Assembly: GCA_023386495.1 (NCBI GenBank)
Contig: JAEWJS010000126.1
Location: 1 to 24,833 of the forward strand
Source: Bacillota bacterium
GTDB taxonomy: Bacteria; Bacillota; Bacilli; Paenibacillales; Paenibacillaceae
Direction: 5' to 3'
DNA length: 24,833 nt
Part shown: piece by piece, positions 14,966 through 22,836 of the stretch
How the letters are laid out: every line of letters starts with the position of its first letter
How positions within the stretch are numbered: the first letter of the stretch is position 1
The notes under the pieces: generated by a model
Seen by the model: the letters and a program-made list of their open reading frames with translations, nothing else
Databases searched by the model: none
What the model was told of the DNA's origin: nothing
Position numbers and translations under genes: made by a program

Positions 14966-16156
14966 TTAGCTCCCCCTTCCGCCGAACAACGACAGCATCG
15001 TCAAGCGCCATGCTTCCGCCATGCCCATCGATTTGCCTGCATCGCCGACCCTCGCGATCGCCGCGCGGTCTGCCGCCTGCGAACCTTCCTGCTCCTCCGA
15101 AGGAGCGGGAGGAACGGCTTCCAGCGGCACATTCCCGATGAGGGAATCATCCAAATAATATTCCAGTCGCCCGGCGTCGCCCAGCGCATAGCGAATATCG
15201 TCGATCGGCAGCTTCACCAGACGCGTGCGCAGCTTCGCTCGCTCGCCCTTCGCGAGCGGATAGCGCAGCCCACCTGCGGTCTTGAGCGCGTACCCCGCGA
15301 TCGGCTGCCCCTCGTGCGCCACGATCTCGAGCGGATAATGCGCGAAGCCCCAGTCGAGCAGCCTGCGGTGATCGACCCAGTCGTCACCGTCATTGATCGT
15401 GACGGCCGCGAGCTGTTGCCCGTCCCGCGTCGCAGAGCTGACCAGGCAGCGCTTGGCCAGCTTGGTGTAGCCGGTCTTCACGCCGTCAGCCCCTTCGTAG
15501 AGCGACAGCATCTTGTTCTTGTTCGACCATTTATAATCCCATGCTTCATTCGGATTGGGCACCGTCTTTACGCGCGTCTTCACGATATCGCGGAAGGTCG
15601 CATTGCGCAGCGCGTAAGCGGTCATCTTCGCCAGATCGTTAGCGGAAGAATAGTGCTTGTCATGATCAAGGCCATGCGGGTTCATAAAATGCGTATGCGT
15701 CAGCCCCATCATTTCGGCCTTCTCGTTCATCAGATGGACGAAGCCTTCCTCCGAACCGCCCACATGCTCCGCGATCGCGGTTGCGGCATCGTTGCCGGAG
15801 CGCAGCATAAGTCCGTACAGCAGATGATTCAGGCTCATCTCCTCGCCGACGCGCAGGTAGATCGAAGACCCTTCCTTGCCGGCCGCACGCTTGCTTACCT
15901 TGACCGTATCCGACAGCCTGCCATGCTCAATCGCTACGATCGCTGTCATGATCTTCGTCAGACTTGCGATACGCATCCGTTCGTTGCCTCTGCTGCTGTA
16001 GAGCAGCCTGCCCGATTCGACATCGATCAGTGCCGCTGCCCTCGCATTCGTCGAGATCGGAGGCGGCGCCGCCGAGATCTGTGCTGCGGGCCATGACGCT
16101 GCCAGCAGCGTCATCAGCAGGAGTACCGGAACGATCCGTATTGTGCGAGACTTCAT
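14966..16156 (-). CDS. dacB: D-alanyl-D-alanine carboxypeptidase (DacB / PBP5*-type)
   Basis: A 396-residue secreted penicillin-binding protein that trims the terminal D-Ala from peptidoglycan stem peptides. A signal peptide covers residues 1-29, with a likely cut after Ala29 or Ala30. The serine-peptidase motifs are complete: SLTK (65-68, nucleophile Ser65 and Lys68), SGN (120-122) and KTG (227-229). Residues from about 280 on form the usual second domain, ending in an Ala-rich region. Placement directly upstream of spmA-spmB matches B. subtilis dacB, whose product lowers cross-linking of the spore cortex; the name follows that context rather than the sequence alone, since vegetative relatives share the motifs. 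AGGAGG lies 8 bases before the ATG, and a sigma-E-like promoter precedes it. Confidence 0.92.
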   Translation of the reverse strand: MKSRTIRIVPVLLLMTLLAASWPAAQISAAPPPISTNARAAALIDVESGRLLYSSRGNERMRIASLTKIMTAIVAIEHGRLSDTVKVSKRAAGKEGSSIYLRVGEEMSLNHLLYGLMLRSGNDAATAIAEHVGGSEEGFVHLMNEKAEMMGLTHTHFMNPHGLDHDKHYSSANDLAKMTAYALRNATFRDIVKTRVKTVPNPNEAWDYKWSNKNKMLSLYEGADGVKTGYTKLAKRCLVSSATRDGQQLAAVTINDGDDWVDHRRLLDWGFAHYPLEIVAHEGQPIAGYALKTAGGLRYPLAKGERAKLRTRLVKLPIDDIRYALGDAGRLEYYLDDSLIGNVPLEAVPPAPSEEQEGSQAADRAAIARVGDAGKSMGMAEAWRLTMLSLFGGRGS

Positions 16157-16181
16157 TCAAGCGACCTCCTTCGATCTGCCC

Positions 16182-16208
16182 GGCCTTAAGGCCGCGCGAC
16201 GGCGCGGC
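16182..16208 (-). repeat. Two palindromes in the dacB leader
   Basis: GGCCTTAAGGCC (16182-16193) is a perfect 12-bp palindrome, and GCCGCGC (16191-16197) pairs with GCGCGGC (16202-16208). They overlap, so they are alternative folds in the 5' leader of the dacB transcript. They could affect translation; nothing shows that they do. Confidence 0.4.
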
Positions 16209-16230
16209 GGCAAACGGCCGAGTCTTGTAC

Positions 16231-16259
16231 ATCTTATGAACCGGACGAGCGGGATATGT
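16231..16259 (-). promoter_or_regulatory. Sigma-E-like promoter for dacB-spmA-spmB
   Basis: On the minus strand ACATATC (16253-16259) and CATAAGAT (16231-16238) are 14 bases apart. They resemble the sigma-E pattern (ATAT-type -35, CATAcAaT-type -10, 13-15 base spacing), with six of eight positions at -10. In B. subtilis the dacB operon is sigma-E dependent, so the location fits. Found by eye. Confidence 0.5.
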
Positions 16260-16282
16260 CCAAGCTGAACGTGCGTGAACAT

Positions 16283-16308
16283 AAAAAAACTGCCCGATAA
16301 GGGGCAGT
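16283..16308 (-). terminator. Terminator after ytfJ
   Basis: On the minus strand ACTGCCC pairs with GGGCAGT (16302-16308 with 16289-16295) around a six-base loop, followed by a run of seven T. It is a textbook terminator 53 bases after the ytfJ stop. It separates ytfI-ytfJ from dacB-spmA-spmB. Confidence 0.92.
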
Positions 16309-16360
16309 CTTGCGAAGCATTGGAGTGCAAGCCGCGTGCTGCGATCAAGCAGACAAACGG

Positions 16361-16921
16361 CTAAATGAGGTTTCCGGACTTGTTCGTAGTCGTCGTCCCT
16401 GCAGCCGTACCGCCTGTATGATCGGTAGTCGTGCTGCCCGAAAATATGATTCCGGCATTCGTTCCGGCCGTTGTGCCCGTCGTTGCAGTCGTTGTCGATG
16501 CGCCCGCGTTGCCGCCCTTCATCATCGACTGCAGCTTGTCGATCACCTTCGGTGCGGAATCGATCATGCGCTCCCATAGATGCGTCTGGTTGTCGAGCGA
16601 GACGATTTTGACGCCATGGCTGCCGACGACCAAGAACGCGATCGGCGTAATCGATACCCCGCCGCCGCTGCCGCCGCCGAACGGAAGCGCTACTTCCGCG
16701 TTGTGATGGTCGACCGATGCGCTGTGCGAATCCGACGAGCCGTCCAAGCGGATGTCACTGCCCCCTGCTACGAAGCCAAAGCCCACCTTGGAGATCGGCA
16801 TAATGACGCTGCCGTCCGGTGTTTGAACGGGATCGCCGACGATCGTGTTGACGTCGACCATTCCTTTGATGCTCTCCATTGCGGTTTCCATAAGTCCCTG
16901 AATCGGGTGTTCGTGTTCCAT
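16361..16921 (-). CDS. ytfJ: Spore protein YtfJ / GerW family
   Basis: A 186-residue sporulation protein. B. subtilis GerW (YtfJ) is a forespore product needed for normal germination; its biochemical action is not known. The family core is clear: GLMETAMESIKGMVDVNTIVG near the start, VIMPISKVGFGFVAGGSD (about 39-56), the Gly-rich PFGGGSGGGVSITPIAFLVV (about 79-98), then the helix WERMIDSAPKVIDKLQSMM (about 116-134). The last 50 residues are a low-complexity Thr/Gly/Ala tail with no predicted fold, longer than I expect for the family. AAGGAGG lies well before the ATG. It is the second gene of ytfI-ytfJ and is followed by a strong terminator. Confidence 0.93.
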   Translation of the reverse strand: MEHEHPIQGLMETAMESIKGMVDVNTIVGDPVQTPDGSVIMPISKVGFGFVAGGSDIRLDGSSDSHSASVDHHNAEVALPFGGGSGGGVSITPIAFLVVGSHGVKIVSLDNQTHLWERMIDSAPKVIDKLQSMMKGGNAGASTTTATTGTTAGTNAGIIFSGSTTTDHTGGTAAGTTTTNKSGNLI

Positions 16922-16995
16922 TTGCTTTCATCCTCCTTCATCGAATAAGGATAGTTTTGCGGTTATAGGTTGCCCGTGCGCGTTGAATTTATCCG

Positions 16996-17694
16996 CTAAG
17001 CGTTGCGGGGCTCAGCCTTCACTTTCTTCAGCAGCTCCAGCCAGCCTTGCAAGCCGCCCTTCACTTTGAGGATCCGCCCGAACAATCTTATTCCGGCAAG
17101 CATGACATGGATCGTCCTAATTTTTGCGGTGCACGTCAAGGTCGTCTCGAATACGGATCGATTGAATTGGGGGGACACTTCCATATGCGGGTTCGCACGC
17201 AGACGGACGAGCTGCGACAGCACGCCTGTCGCGGCCGTCTTCACCGACCACGCGAGTCCTGTCGCCATCGCCGTCGAGACGGCATCCCCCGTTCCGACCG
17301 CTGTCGACCACCGCCAATTCGTCAATTTCACCCTTGATAAAAGATGCTTCGTTAGGCCGGACAGATCGCGCGTGAACCGGAGAATGTCCATCAATCGATC
17401 GAAGAAGCGCTCGACCGCATTCTTGTCGATTTCGGCCTCCGTCTCATTGACGCCGATGACCGGCCCCTCTGTCTTCGCCTTTAGCTTCAGCTCTCGATTC
17501 TCGAACAAGAGCACCGGCACATTCACATGATAGCGCAGCATTCCGAATAACGCGGTCACGTCGAATTCGGCATTGTCGTCCGCACCTTTCCGCGTGACGA
17601 TCCCCGCAATCACGATATGCGAGCTGCCGACCGCAACGAGCAAGAGCAGCAGCAGCGCTGCCGCCAGCCACCACCCGATCGCAAATTCATTCAT
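16996..17694 (-). CDS. ytfI: DUF2953 membrane protein YtfI
   Basis: A 232-residue protein of the DUF2953 family found with YtfJ in spore formers. One membrane segment lies at about 7-29; the remainder is mostly a soluble domain with the pattern TGDAVSTAMATGLAWSVK (about 133-150) and PQFNR (about 174-178), both typical of the family. Its action is unknown; pairing with ytfJ suggests a joint forespore or germination role, which is an inference. AGGGAG lies about 11 bases before the ATG. It leads the ytfI-ytfJ unit and has a forespore-type promoter upstream. In B. subtilis this pair lies elsewhere in the chromosome, not between dacB and scpB. Confidence 0.88.
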   Translation of the reverse strand: MNEFAIGWWLAAALLLLLLVAVGSSHIVIAGIVTRKGADDNAEFDVTALFGMLRYHVNVPVLLFENRELKLKAKTEGPVIGVNETEAEIDKNAVERFFDRLMDILRFTRDLSGLTKHLLSRVKLTNWRWSTAVGTGDAVSTAMATGLAWSVKTAATGVLSQLVRLRANPHMEVSPQFNRSVFETTLTCTAKIRTIHVMLAGIRLFGRILKVKGGLQGWLELLKKVKAEPRNA

Positions 17695-17745
17695 TCTGGT
17701 TCACGCTCCCTATCGACGGTAACATTACCTGCGACTGCCTCCGTA

Positions 17746-17774
17746 TAGTATGACCGACATGCCGTTTCTCATGC
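17746..17774 (-). promoter_or_regulatory. Forespore (sigma-F/G)-like promoter for ytfI-ytfJ
   Basis: On the minus strand GCATGA (17769-17774) and CATACTA (17746-17752) are 16 bases apart, or GCATG and CATACTA 17 apart. CATACTA is the standard sigma-G -10 sequence and GCATR is the -35 of sigma-F promoters. The -10 lies about 50 bases before the ytfI start. The gene pair is a forespore pair in B. subtilis, so sequence and context agree. Confidence 0.55.
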
Positions 17775-17802
17775 CCGCTTCAGTGGGTAATGAACAGACA
17801 AA

Positions 17803-17833
17803 GAGCTGCCGGGCATAGAACGCCAGGCAGCTC
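17803..17833 (-). terminator. Terminator after scpB
   Basis: GAGCTGCC (17803-17810) and GGCAGCTC (17826-17833) are perfect inverted copies; on the minus strand the stem is followed by TTTGTC. It lies about 29 bases beyond the scpB stop and closes the rib-scp set of genes. Confidence 0.8.
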
Positions 17834-17861
17834 TCGCATTATCCTATTGATTAGGAATGGA

Positions 17862-18467
17862 TTAAGGCTCTTTGAATTCGTCGATCGTGATCTGAACGCT
17901 ATCCAGCTTCTCGAACAGCATCTGCGTCTGCTCCTCGAGCAGCGCCTGCTCGTCCACCGCACTCGGCTCAGGCAGCGCATCGATCGCCGCCAGGCCGAAA
18001 TAGTCGAGGAACGACTTCGTCGTGCCGTACAGAATCGGCCGACCGATCGCTTCCGCCCGGCCAACCTCTTCGATCAGATCCTTATTCACCAGCGATGCCA
18101 AGGCACGCTCGCTCTTCACGCCGCGGATCTCTTCGATCTCGACCCGCGTGATCGGCTGGCGATATGCGATGATCGACAGCGTCTCAAGCGCCGCCTGTGA
18201 CAGGCTCTGCCTGCCCGGCGTGAATGCCATCCGTTCGAAGTACAGCGCATGCTCGGGAAGCGTCGTCAGCCGATAACCGCCGGCAACCTCCGCGATTCGG
18301 AGACCGCGCTTACCGCGCTTCAGATCCGCCTTCATCGCGTCGATCGCCTCGCGCACGATCGTAGTGTCCTGCTCGGTAATTTCGGCCAACTGCTTGGCGC
18401 TGATGCCTTCGTCGCCCGCCATGAACAGCAGACCTTCAATAATCGATTTCAAGGCTGGAAAGTTCAC
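17862..18467 (-). CDS. scpB: Segregation and condensation protein B
   Basis: A 201-residue cytoplasmic protein with two winged-helix domains (about 1-80 and 85-165) that dimerises and binds the middle of ScpA in the SMC-ScpA-ScpB complex, which compacts and separates chromosomes. Family motifs are LKSIIEGLLFMAGDEG at the start and LSQAALETLSIIAYRQPITR with IEEIRGV in the second domain. The C-terminus (about 168-201) is an acidic, Glu-rich tail. It starts with GTG, and the coding region overlaps the end of scpA by 32 bases, which implies coupling and a fixed ratio of the two subunits. A terminator follows. Confidence 0.95.
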   Translation of the reverse strand: MNFPALKSIIEGLLFMAGDEGISAKQLAEITEQDTTIVREAIDAMKADLKRGKRGLRIAEVAGGYRLTTLPEHALYFERMAFTPGRQSLSQAALETLSIIAYRQPITRVEIEEIRGVKSERALASLVNKDLIEEVGRAEAIGRPILYGTTKSFLDYFGLAAIDALPEPSAVDEQALLEEQTQMLFEKLDSVQITIDEFKEP

Positions 18468-19218
18468 CGTCTTCCGTTACCCCTTTCCAATGAATGACGA
18501 TATCGTCGAACAATCGGTTCTGGAAGCATTGAATATGCTTCATCTTCATCAGCTCCAGAATGGCCAGGAACGTGACGACGATCTCTTGGCGGTCCATCTC
18601 CTGGCGTATCAGACGCGAGAACCGAACCATCTGGTTGTCCCTCAGCAATTCGACGATATCGCGTATCCGATCCTTGACCGATATCTCGTCCCGCCTGACC
18701 GTGGACACGATATTCCGTCTCGCGGCCTTGCGCAGGGCCTTCTGGAACGCCGCGATCAGATCGTTCACGTGCAACCCCTTGACCGGATTCTCCGGCACGC
18801 TGGGCAAGAAGGGCGTCAGGTCCTCCGGCTCCTTCGTGAACACGAGGCCGCGATCGGTCTCCAATTCACGGAGCTGCTCGGCGATCTGCTTGAACTTGCG
18901 ATATTCGACGAGCTTCTGAATGAGCTCGTCCCGCGGATCGAGCCCGTCGTCTCCCCACTCGTCGTAATAATCGTCCTCCACGATCGGCGGCTTGGGCAGC
19001 AGCTGCTTGCTCTTCATCGCCAGCAGCGTAGCGGCCATGACGAGAAATTCGCTCGTGATGTCCAGCTCAAGCTCCTGCATGGCGCGCAAGTAAGCCACGT
19101 ATTGATCCGTAATCTCGCTCACCGAGATTTCGTGGATATCGATTTCCGCTTTGTCGATCAGATGGAGCAGCAGGTCAAGCGGCCCTTCGAACGACTCCAG
19201 CTTGTAGTGCACGGTCAC
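18436..19218 (-). CDS. scpA: Segregation and condensation protein A (kleisin)
   Basis: A 260-residue kleisin that bridges the SMC dimer: its N-terminal helices bind the neck of one SMC and its C-terminal winged helix binds the cap of the other. The family start YKLESFEGPLDLLLHLIDKAEIDI (from residue 5) is clear, with ISEITDQYVAYL and FLVMAATLLAMKSKQLLP following, then a variable acidic middle (about 90-125). The start is GTG at 19218, with GGGAGG 8 bases upstream. It follows ribH by 25 bases with no terminator, so it is likely read from the riboflavin genes. In B. subtilis scpA also lies close downstream of the riboflavin genes. Confidence 0.95.
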   Translation of the reverse strand: MTVHYKLESFEGPLDLLLHLIDKAEIDIHEISVSEITDQYVAYLRAMQELELDITSEFLVMAATLLAMKSKQLLPKPPIVEDDYYDEWGDDGLDPRDELIQKLVEYRKFKQIAEQLRELETDRGLVFTKEPEDLTPFLPSVPENPVKGLHVNDLIAAFQKALRKAARRNIVSTVRRDEISVKDRIRDIVELLRDNQMVRFSRLIRQEMDRQEIVVTFLAILELMKMKHIQCFQNRLFDDIVIHWKGVTEDGELSSLEIDY

Positions 19219-19243
19219 TTGACTTACCTCCCGGTGTGTACGA

Positions 19244-19714
19244 TCAGCCTTGCAGCGTGCGAGTCAGGTTGGCCATCTCGATTGCGGTGGCTGCTGCCTC
19301 CCAACCCTTATTCCCTGCCTTCGTTCCGGCACGCTCGACAGCCTGCTCGATCGAATCGGTCGTCAGCACGCCGAAGATCGTCGGCACGCCTGTCTTCAGC
19401 GAGATTGCGGACACGCCCTTAGCGACTTCGCTGCAGACGTAGTCGAAATGCGGCGTCGATCCCCGAATGACGGCGCCGAGCGTAATGACGGCGTCGTATT
19501 TGCCGCTCTCGGCCATCTTCTGCGCGATCAGCGGAATTTCGAAGGCGCCGGGTACCCAAGCGACTTCAACCTCGGATTCCAGCGCGCCATGGCGCTTCAA
19601 GGCGTCCAAGGCGCCGCCCAGCAGCTTGCCCGTGATGAATTCGTTGAACCGTCCGACGACGATGCCGTATTTCAAGCCTTGGGATACTAAATGACCTTCG
19701 TAATATTTAGTCAT
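19244..19714 (-). CDS. ribH: 6,7-dimethyl-8-ribityllumazine synthase
   Basis: A 156-residue enzyme that joins 5-amino-6-ribitylamino-uracil and 3,4-dihydroxy-2-butanone 4-phosphate to give lumazine, the last-but-one step of riboflavin synthesis. Family motifs are FNEFIT (23-28), WVPGAFEIP (53-61) and GAVIRGSTPHFDYV (80-93), with His89 as the catalytic base. In Bacillus 60 copies form an icosahedral shell that can hold riboflavin synthase. AAGGA lies about 10 bases before the ATG. It is the fourth riboflavin gene in the set, 71 bases after ribBA. It is followed closely by scpA. No ribT-like gene lies between ribH and scpA, unlike B. subtilis. Confidence 0.97.
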   Translation of the reverse strand: MTKYYEGHLVSQGLKYGIVVGRFNEFITGKLLGGALDALKRHGALESEVEVAWVPGAFEIPLIAQKMAESGKYDAVITLGAVIRGSTPHFDYVCSEVAKGVSAISLKTGVPTIFGVLTTDSIEQAVERAGTKAGNKGWEAAATAIEMANLTRTLQG

Positions 19715-19785
19715 GGTAGGAACATCCTTTCGTATGTGGGTTATTAGGTTATAGCATATAGAATAAGCGGGCAGCCGATCCGTGA

Positions 19786-21003
19786 TTACTCATCGAACTT
19801 GAGCATATGGCCCAGCTTCTCTTGCTTCGTGTGAAGATAATTCGTATTATCTTCGTTCTCTTTCATCTGCAGTGGAACCCGCTCGACGACCTCGATGCCG
19901 TAGCCTTCCAGCCCTTTGATCTTGCGCGGATTATTCGTCAAGAGCCGCATCTGGCGAACGCCGAGATCCTTCAGAATCTGAGCGCCGATGCCGTATTCCC
20001 GCAAATCCGGGGCGAATCCCAATTTAATATTCGCGTCCACCGTGTCGAATCCCTGCTCCTGCAGCGCATATGCCTTCAATTTGTTGATCAGGCCAATGCC
20101 GCGTCCTTCCTGCCTCATGTAGAGCAGGACGCCGCCCCCGGCTTCGTCAATCTGCCGGAGCGCCGCTTCGAGCTGCGGTCCGCAGTCGCAGCGGTGCGAA
20201 TGGAACACGTCTCCGGTCAAGCATTCGCTATGCACGCGGACCAGGACCGGTTTCCGCTCGTCGATCTGTCCTCTGACCAGCGCGACGTGCTCCTTACCGT
20301 CTACTTCGTTCGTATACGCGATTGCGCGGAACGTGCCGAAGTCTGTCGGCATCTTCACCTCCACGACCCGTTCGACCAGCTTCTCCTTCTCGTTGCGATA
20401 ATGGATCAGATCGCGGATCGTGATCAGCTTCAGACCGTGCTTCTTGCGGAATTCCAGCAGATCGGGCAGACGGGACATGGTGCCGTCCTCGTTGATGATC
20501 TCGCAGATGACCGCTGCCGGGTAAGAGCCGCACATCCTGGCAAGGTCGATCGCCGCCTCCGTATGGCCCGCGCGGCGAAGGACGCCCCCCTTTTTCGCGA
20601 TGAGCGGGAAGATGTGGCCGGGTCTGCGGAAATCCGCGGGCTTCGTCTGCGGGTTAATCAATGCGCGCACCGTCTGCGAGCGTTCGAATGCGGAAATGCC
20701 CGTCGTCGTCGAAATGTGGTCCACGGATACCGTGAACGCCGTGCCGTGGTAATCGGTGTTGTGATTCACCATCGGCGGCAGATCCAGCTGCTCTGCGCGC
20801 TCCTGCGTGATCGGCACGCATACGAGGCCTCTCGCCTCGCTGATCATGAAGTTAATGATCTCGGGCGTCGTCTTATCGGCAAGCGCGATGAGGTCGCCCT
20901 CATTCTCGCGGTCCTCATCGTCCACGACGATGATGGCCTTCCCGAGGATCAGATCATAGATCGCATCCTCGATCGCGTCGAACGGCTGTTGTTCAGGTTG
21001 CAT
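19786..21003 (-). CDS. ribBA: Bifunctional DHBP synthase / GTP cyclohydrolase II
   Basis: A 405-residue two-domain enzyme that supplies both precursors of riboflavin. The N-terminal half (1-205) is 3,4-dihydroxy-2-butanone 4-phosphate synthase, acting on ribulose 5-phosphate, with DDEDRENEGD (28-37) and HTEAAIDL (147-154). The C-terminal half (about 206-400) is GTP cyclohydrolase II, with zinc ligands Cys261, Cys272 and Cys274 in the CLTGD and HRCDCG motifs and the RQEGRGIGL motif. I start it at the ATG at 21003 because GGAGGG lies 7 bases upstream; the in-frame TTG at 21018 overlaps that ribosome site. The same gene is called ribA in B. subtilis. It is the third gene of the set. Confidence 0.97.
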   Translation of the reverse strand: MQPEQQPFDAIEDAIYDLILGKAIIVVDDEDRENEGDLIALADKTTPEIINFMISEARGLVCVPITQERAEQLDLPPMVNHNTDYHGTAFTVSVDHISTTTGISAFERSQTVRALINPQTKPADFRRPGHIFPLIAKKGGVLRRAGHTEAAIDLARMCGSYPAAVICEIINEDGTMSRLPDLLEFRKKHGLKLITIRDLIHYRNEKEKLVERVVEVKMPTDFGTFRAIAYTNEVDGKEHVALVRGQIDERKPVLVRVHSECLTGDVFHSHRCDCGPQLEAALRQIDEAGGGVLLYMRQEGRGIGLINKLKAYALQEQGFDTVDANIKLGFAPDLREYGIGAQILKDLGVRQMRLLTNNPRKIKGLEGYGIEVVERVPLQMKENEDNTNYLHTKQEKLGHMLKFDE

Positions 21004-21047
21004 GCTTCTTCCCTCCAATTCGCTATCTCTGTTATCGCAGCACGTAT

Positions 21048-21722
21048 TTACATGAAGCCGTTATCGGCCAAGAATGCTGCTGTCATGCCGCCTGTCGAAG
21101 GGCCGGCCGGCTTGTCGTCCCCTGATCGCGGCCCGTAACGCAGCAAGTGCTCGATATACTTGCCGAGAATGTCGCATTCCACGTTCACGGAGTCGCCGGG
21201 CTTCTTGTACTGCAGCGCCGTCTCCTTCAAGGTGTGCGGAATGATCGCGACGCCGAACGAAGCCTCGTCCGCGTGCGCCACCGTCAAGCTGATCCCGTCG
21301 ATCGTAACGGAGCCCTGCGGCACGACATAACGCATCAACTGGGGCTCCTGCAGCCGGAAGGCAAACCGTACGGCATTCCCTTCCGACTCCCTCGACAGGA
21401 TGATGCCGATCCCATCCGCATGGCCCTGCACGATGTGTCCGCCGAATCTTCCGCCGGCCGCCATCGCGCGCTCCAAGTTCAGCTTGCTCCCCGGCGTCAA
21501 ATCCTTCAGATTCGTATGCCGGTAAGTCTGCGGCGTCACGTCCACGCTGAACGACCGCATGTCGAAGCTCGTGACGGTCAAGCATACGCCGTTGACCGCA
21601 ATGCTGTCGCCCAGCTTGACGCCATCCAATATGCGCTCCGCTTCGATCTGCAGAACCATCGATTCGCCCTGCTTGCCTGCCCGCCGAAGCGCGCCGATCT
21701 CTTCAATGAGTCCGGTAAACAT
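21048..21722 (-). CDS. ribE: Riboflavin synthase, alpha subunit
   Basis: A 224-residue enzyme that converts two lumazine molecules into riboflavin and one ribitylaminouracil. It consists of two similar lumazine-binding barrels (about 1-95 and 96-195); MFTGLIEEIG, SIAVNGVCLTV and GGHIVQGHADGIG mark the first and IDGISLTV the second. The ATG at 21722 gives the family's universal start and has GGAGG 11 bases upstream; an in-frame GTG at 21734 overlaps that ribosome site and is unlikely. The C-terminal 25 residues are an extra Gly/Ala-rich tail. It begins four bases after the ribD stop and is followed by ribBA after 44 bases. Confidence 0.96.
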   Translation of the reverse strand: MFTGLIEEIGALRRAGKQGESMVLQIEAERILDGVKLGDSIAVNGVCLTVTSFDMRSFSVDVTPQTYRHTNLKDLTPGSKLNLERAMAAGGRFGGHIVQGHADGIGIILSRESEGNAVRFAFRLQEPQLMRYVVPQGSVTIDGISLTVAHADEASFGVAIIPHTLKETALQYKKPGDSVNVECDILGKYIEHLLRYGPRSGDDKPAGPSTGGMTAAFLADNGFM

Positions 21723-21726
21723 CTTG

Positions 21727-22833
21727 CTATTCACCTCCGTATACAGGGTAGCCGGTTACGCACCAATCGCTGCCGTACATCTCGACTGCCAAGCGATCGA
21801 ATCGAATGGCATCCGCCATCCGGTCGAATCCGCCGAAGTCGAACAGACCGGGGCCGCTGCCGCCGATCACCTTGGCAGCGTAGAAGATCATCGCCTTGTC
21901 GATCAGCTTAGCCTCCAGCATGGCGCCGTTCAGGCGGCCTCCTCCCTCGAGGAGGATCGAAGCGATCTCGCGTTCGCCGAGCTGCTTCATGGCATTGTTC
22001 AGATCGACATGGCTGCCGTCTCCGCATAGGAGAACCTCAACCCCCTGCGCCTCCAGCTCGCTGCGCCGGGAAGCATCGGCCGCTTCCGTCGCCAGCACGA
22101 TGGTCGGCGCTTGCCGATCGCTGAACAACCGCAGGCCTGTCGGCAGCCGCAGCCTCGAATCGACGACGATCCGGACCGGATGCAGCCCCGGTACGGGGAG
22201 ACGAGTGGTCAGCGACGGATCGTCCGCAGCGGCCGTATCCGCACCGATCATGATCGCATCATGCCGGTGTCGCAGCGCATGGACGGCCTCCCTCGCTTCC
22301 TCCGACGTGATCCAGCGGCTGTCGCCTGTCTTCGCCGCCAGCCGGCCGTCCAGCGTCGAGGCGGATTTCAGCGTCACGAAGGGCAAGCCGGTCGTAATAT
22401 ACTTCTCGAAAGCTTCATTCAATAAGCGTGATTCCTGTTCCATAATGCCGGCTTCCACCTCGATGCCTGCCGCGCGCAGCTTCGCGATGCCCGTGCCCGA
22501 CACCCTCGGATTCGGATCCAATGCCGCGACCACGACACGCGCCACCTTCGATGCGATCAGGCGATCGGCACAGGGCGGCGTCTTGCCGTAGTGGCTGCAC
22601 GGCTCCAGCGTGACGTAGGCGGTTGCGCCCTCCGCGGCTTCGCCGGCCATGGATAGCGCGTGAACCTCCGCATGGCCGCTTCCCCGCTTCAGATGCGAGC
22701 CGATGCCGACGATTCGTCCTTCCTTGACGATCACGCAGCCGACGACCGGATTGATGCCGGTCTGCCCTTGCGCCTTGGCAGCAACGTCGATGGCGAGTCG
22801 CATATAATAGGCATCATTGATCGCCTCGATCAA
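21727..22833 (-). CDS. ribD: Bifunctional riboflavin deaminase / reductase RibD
   Basis: A 368-residue enzyme for the second and third steps of riboflavin synthesis. The N-terminal deaminase domain (about 5-145) holds the zinc site HAEVHAL (His54, Glu56) and PCSHYGKTPPC (Cys79, Cys88). The C-terminal reductase domain (about 146-365) uses NADPH; the motifs TLKSASTLDGRLA, SRWITS, IGADTAAADDP and LLEGGG are present. I take the TTG at 22833 as start: a run of G (22842-22847) lies 8 bases upstream, and the N-terminus then matches relatives that have about ten residues before YMRLAIDVA. A later ATG at 22803 is the alternative. The ribosome site lies inside the 3' arm of the riboswitch terminator, so start of translation and termination are linked. 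Confidence 0.95.
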   Translation of the reverse strand: MIEAINDAYYMRLAIDVAAKAQGQTGINPVVGCVIVKEGRIVGIGSHLKRGSGHAEVHALSMAGEAAEGATAYVTLEPCSHYGKTPPCADRLIASKVARVVVAALDPNPRVSGTGIAKLRAAGIEVEAGIMEQESRLLNEAFEKYITTGLPFVTLKSASTLDGRLAAKTGDSRWITSEEAREAVHALRHRHDAIMIGADTAAADDPSLTTRLPVPGLHPVRIVVDSRLRLPTGLRLFSDRQAPTIVLATEAADASRRSELEAQGVEVLLCGDGSHVDLNNAMKQLGEREIASILLEGGGRLNGAMLEAKLIDKAMIFYAAKVIGGSGPGLFDFGGFDRMADAIRFDRLAVEMYGSDWCVTGYPVYGGE

Positions 22834-22836
22834 TGC

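Noticed and set aside
14705..16096. A 463-codon open frame on the plus strand across spmA and dacB
   Set aside because: It is antisense to two well-supported genes with complete motifs and has no recognisable domain.
19807..21138. A 443-codon open frame on the plus strand opposite ribBA
   Set aside because: Antisense shadow of ribBA and the end of ribE, with no ribosome site or motif.
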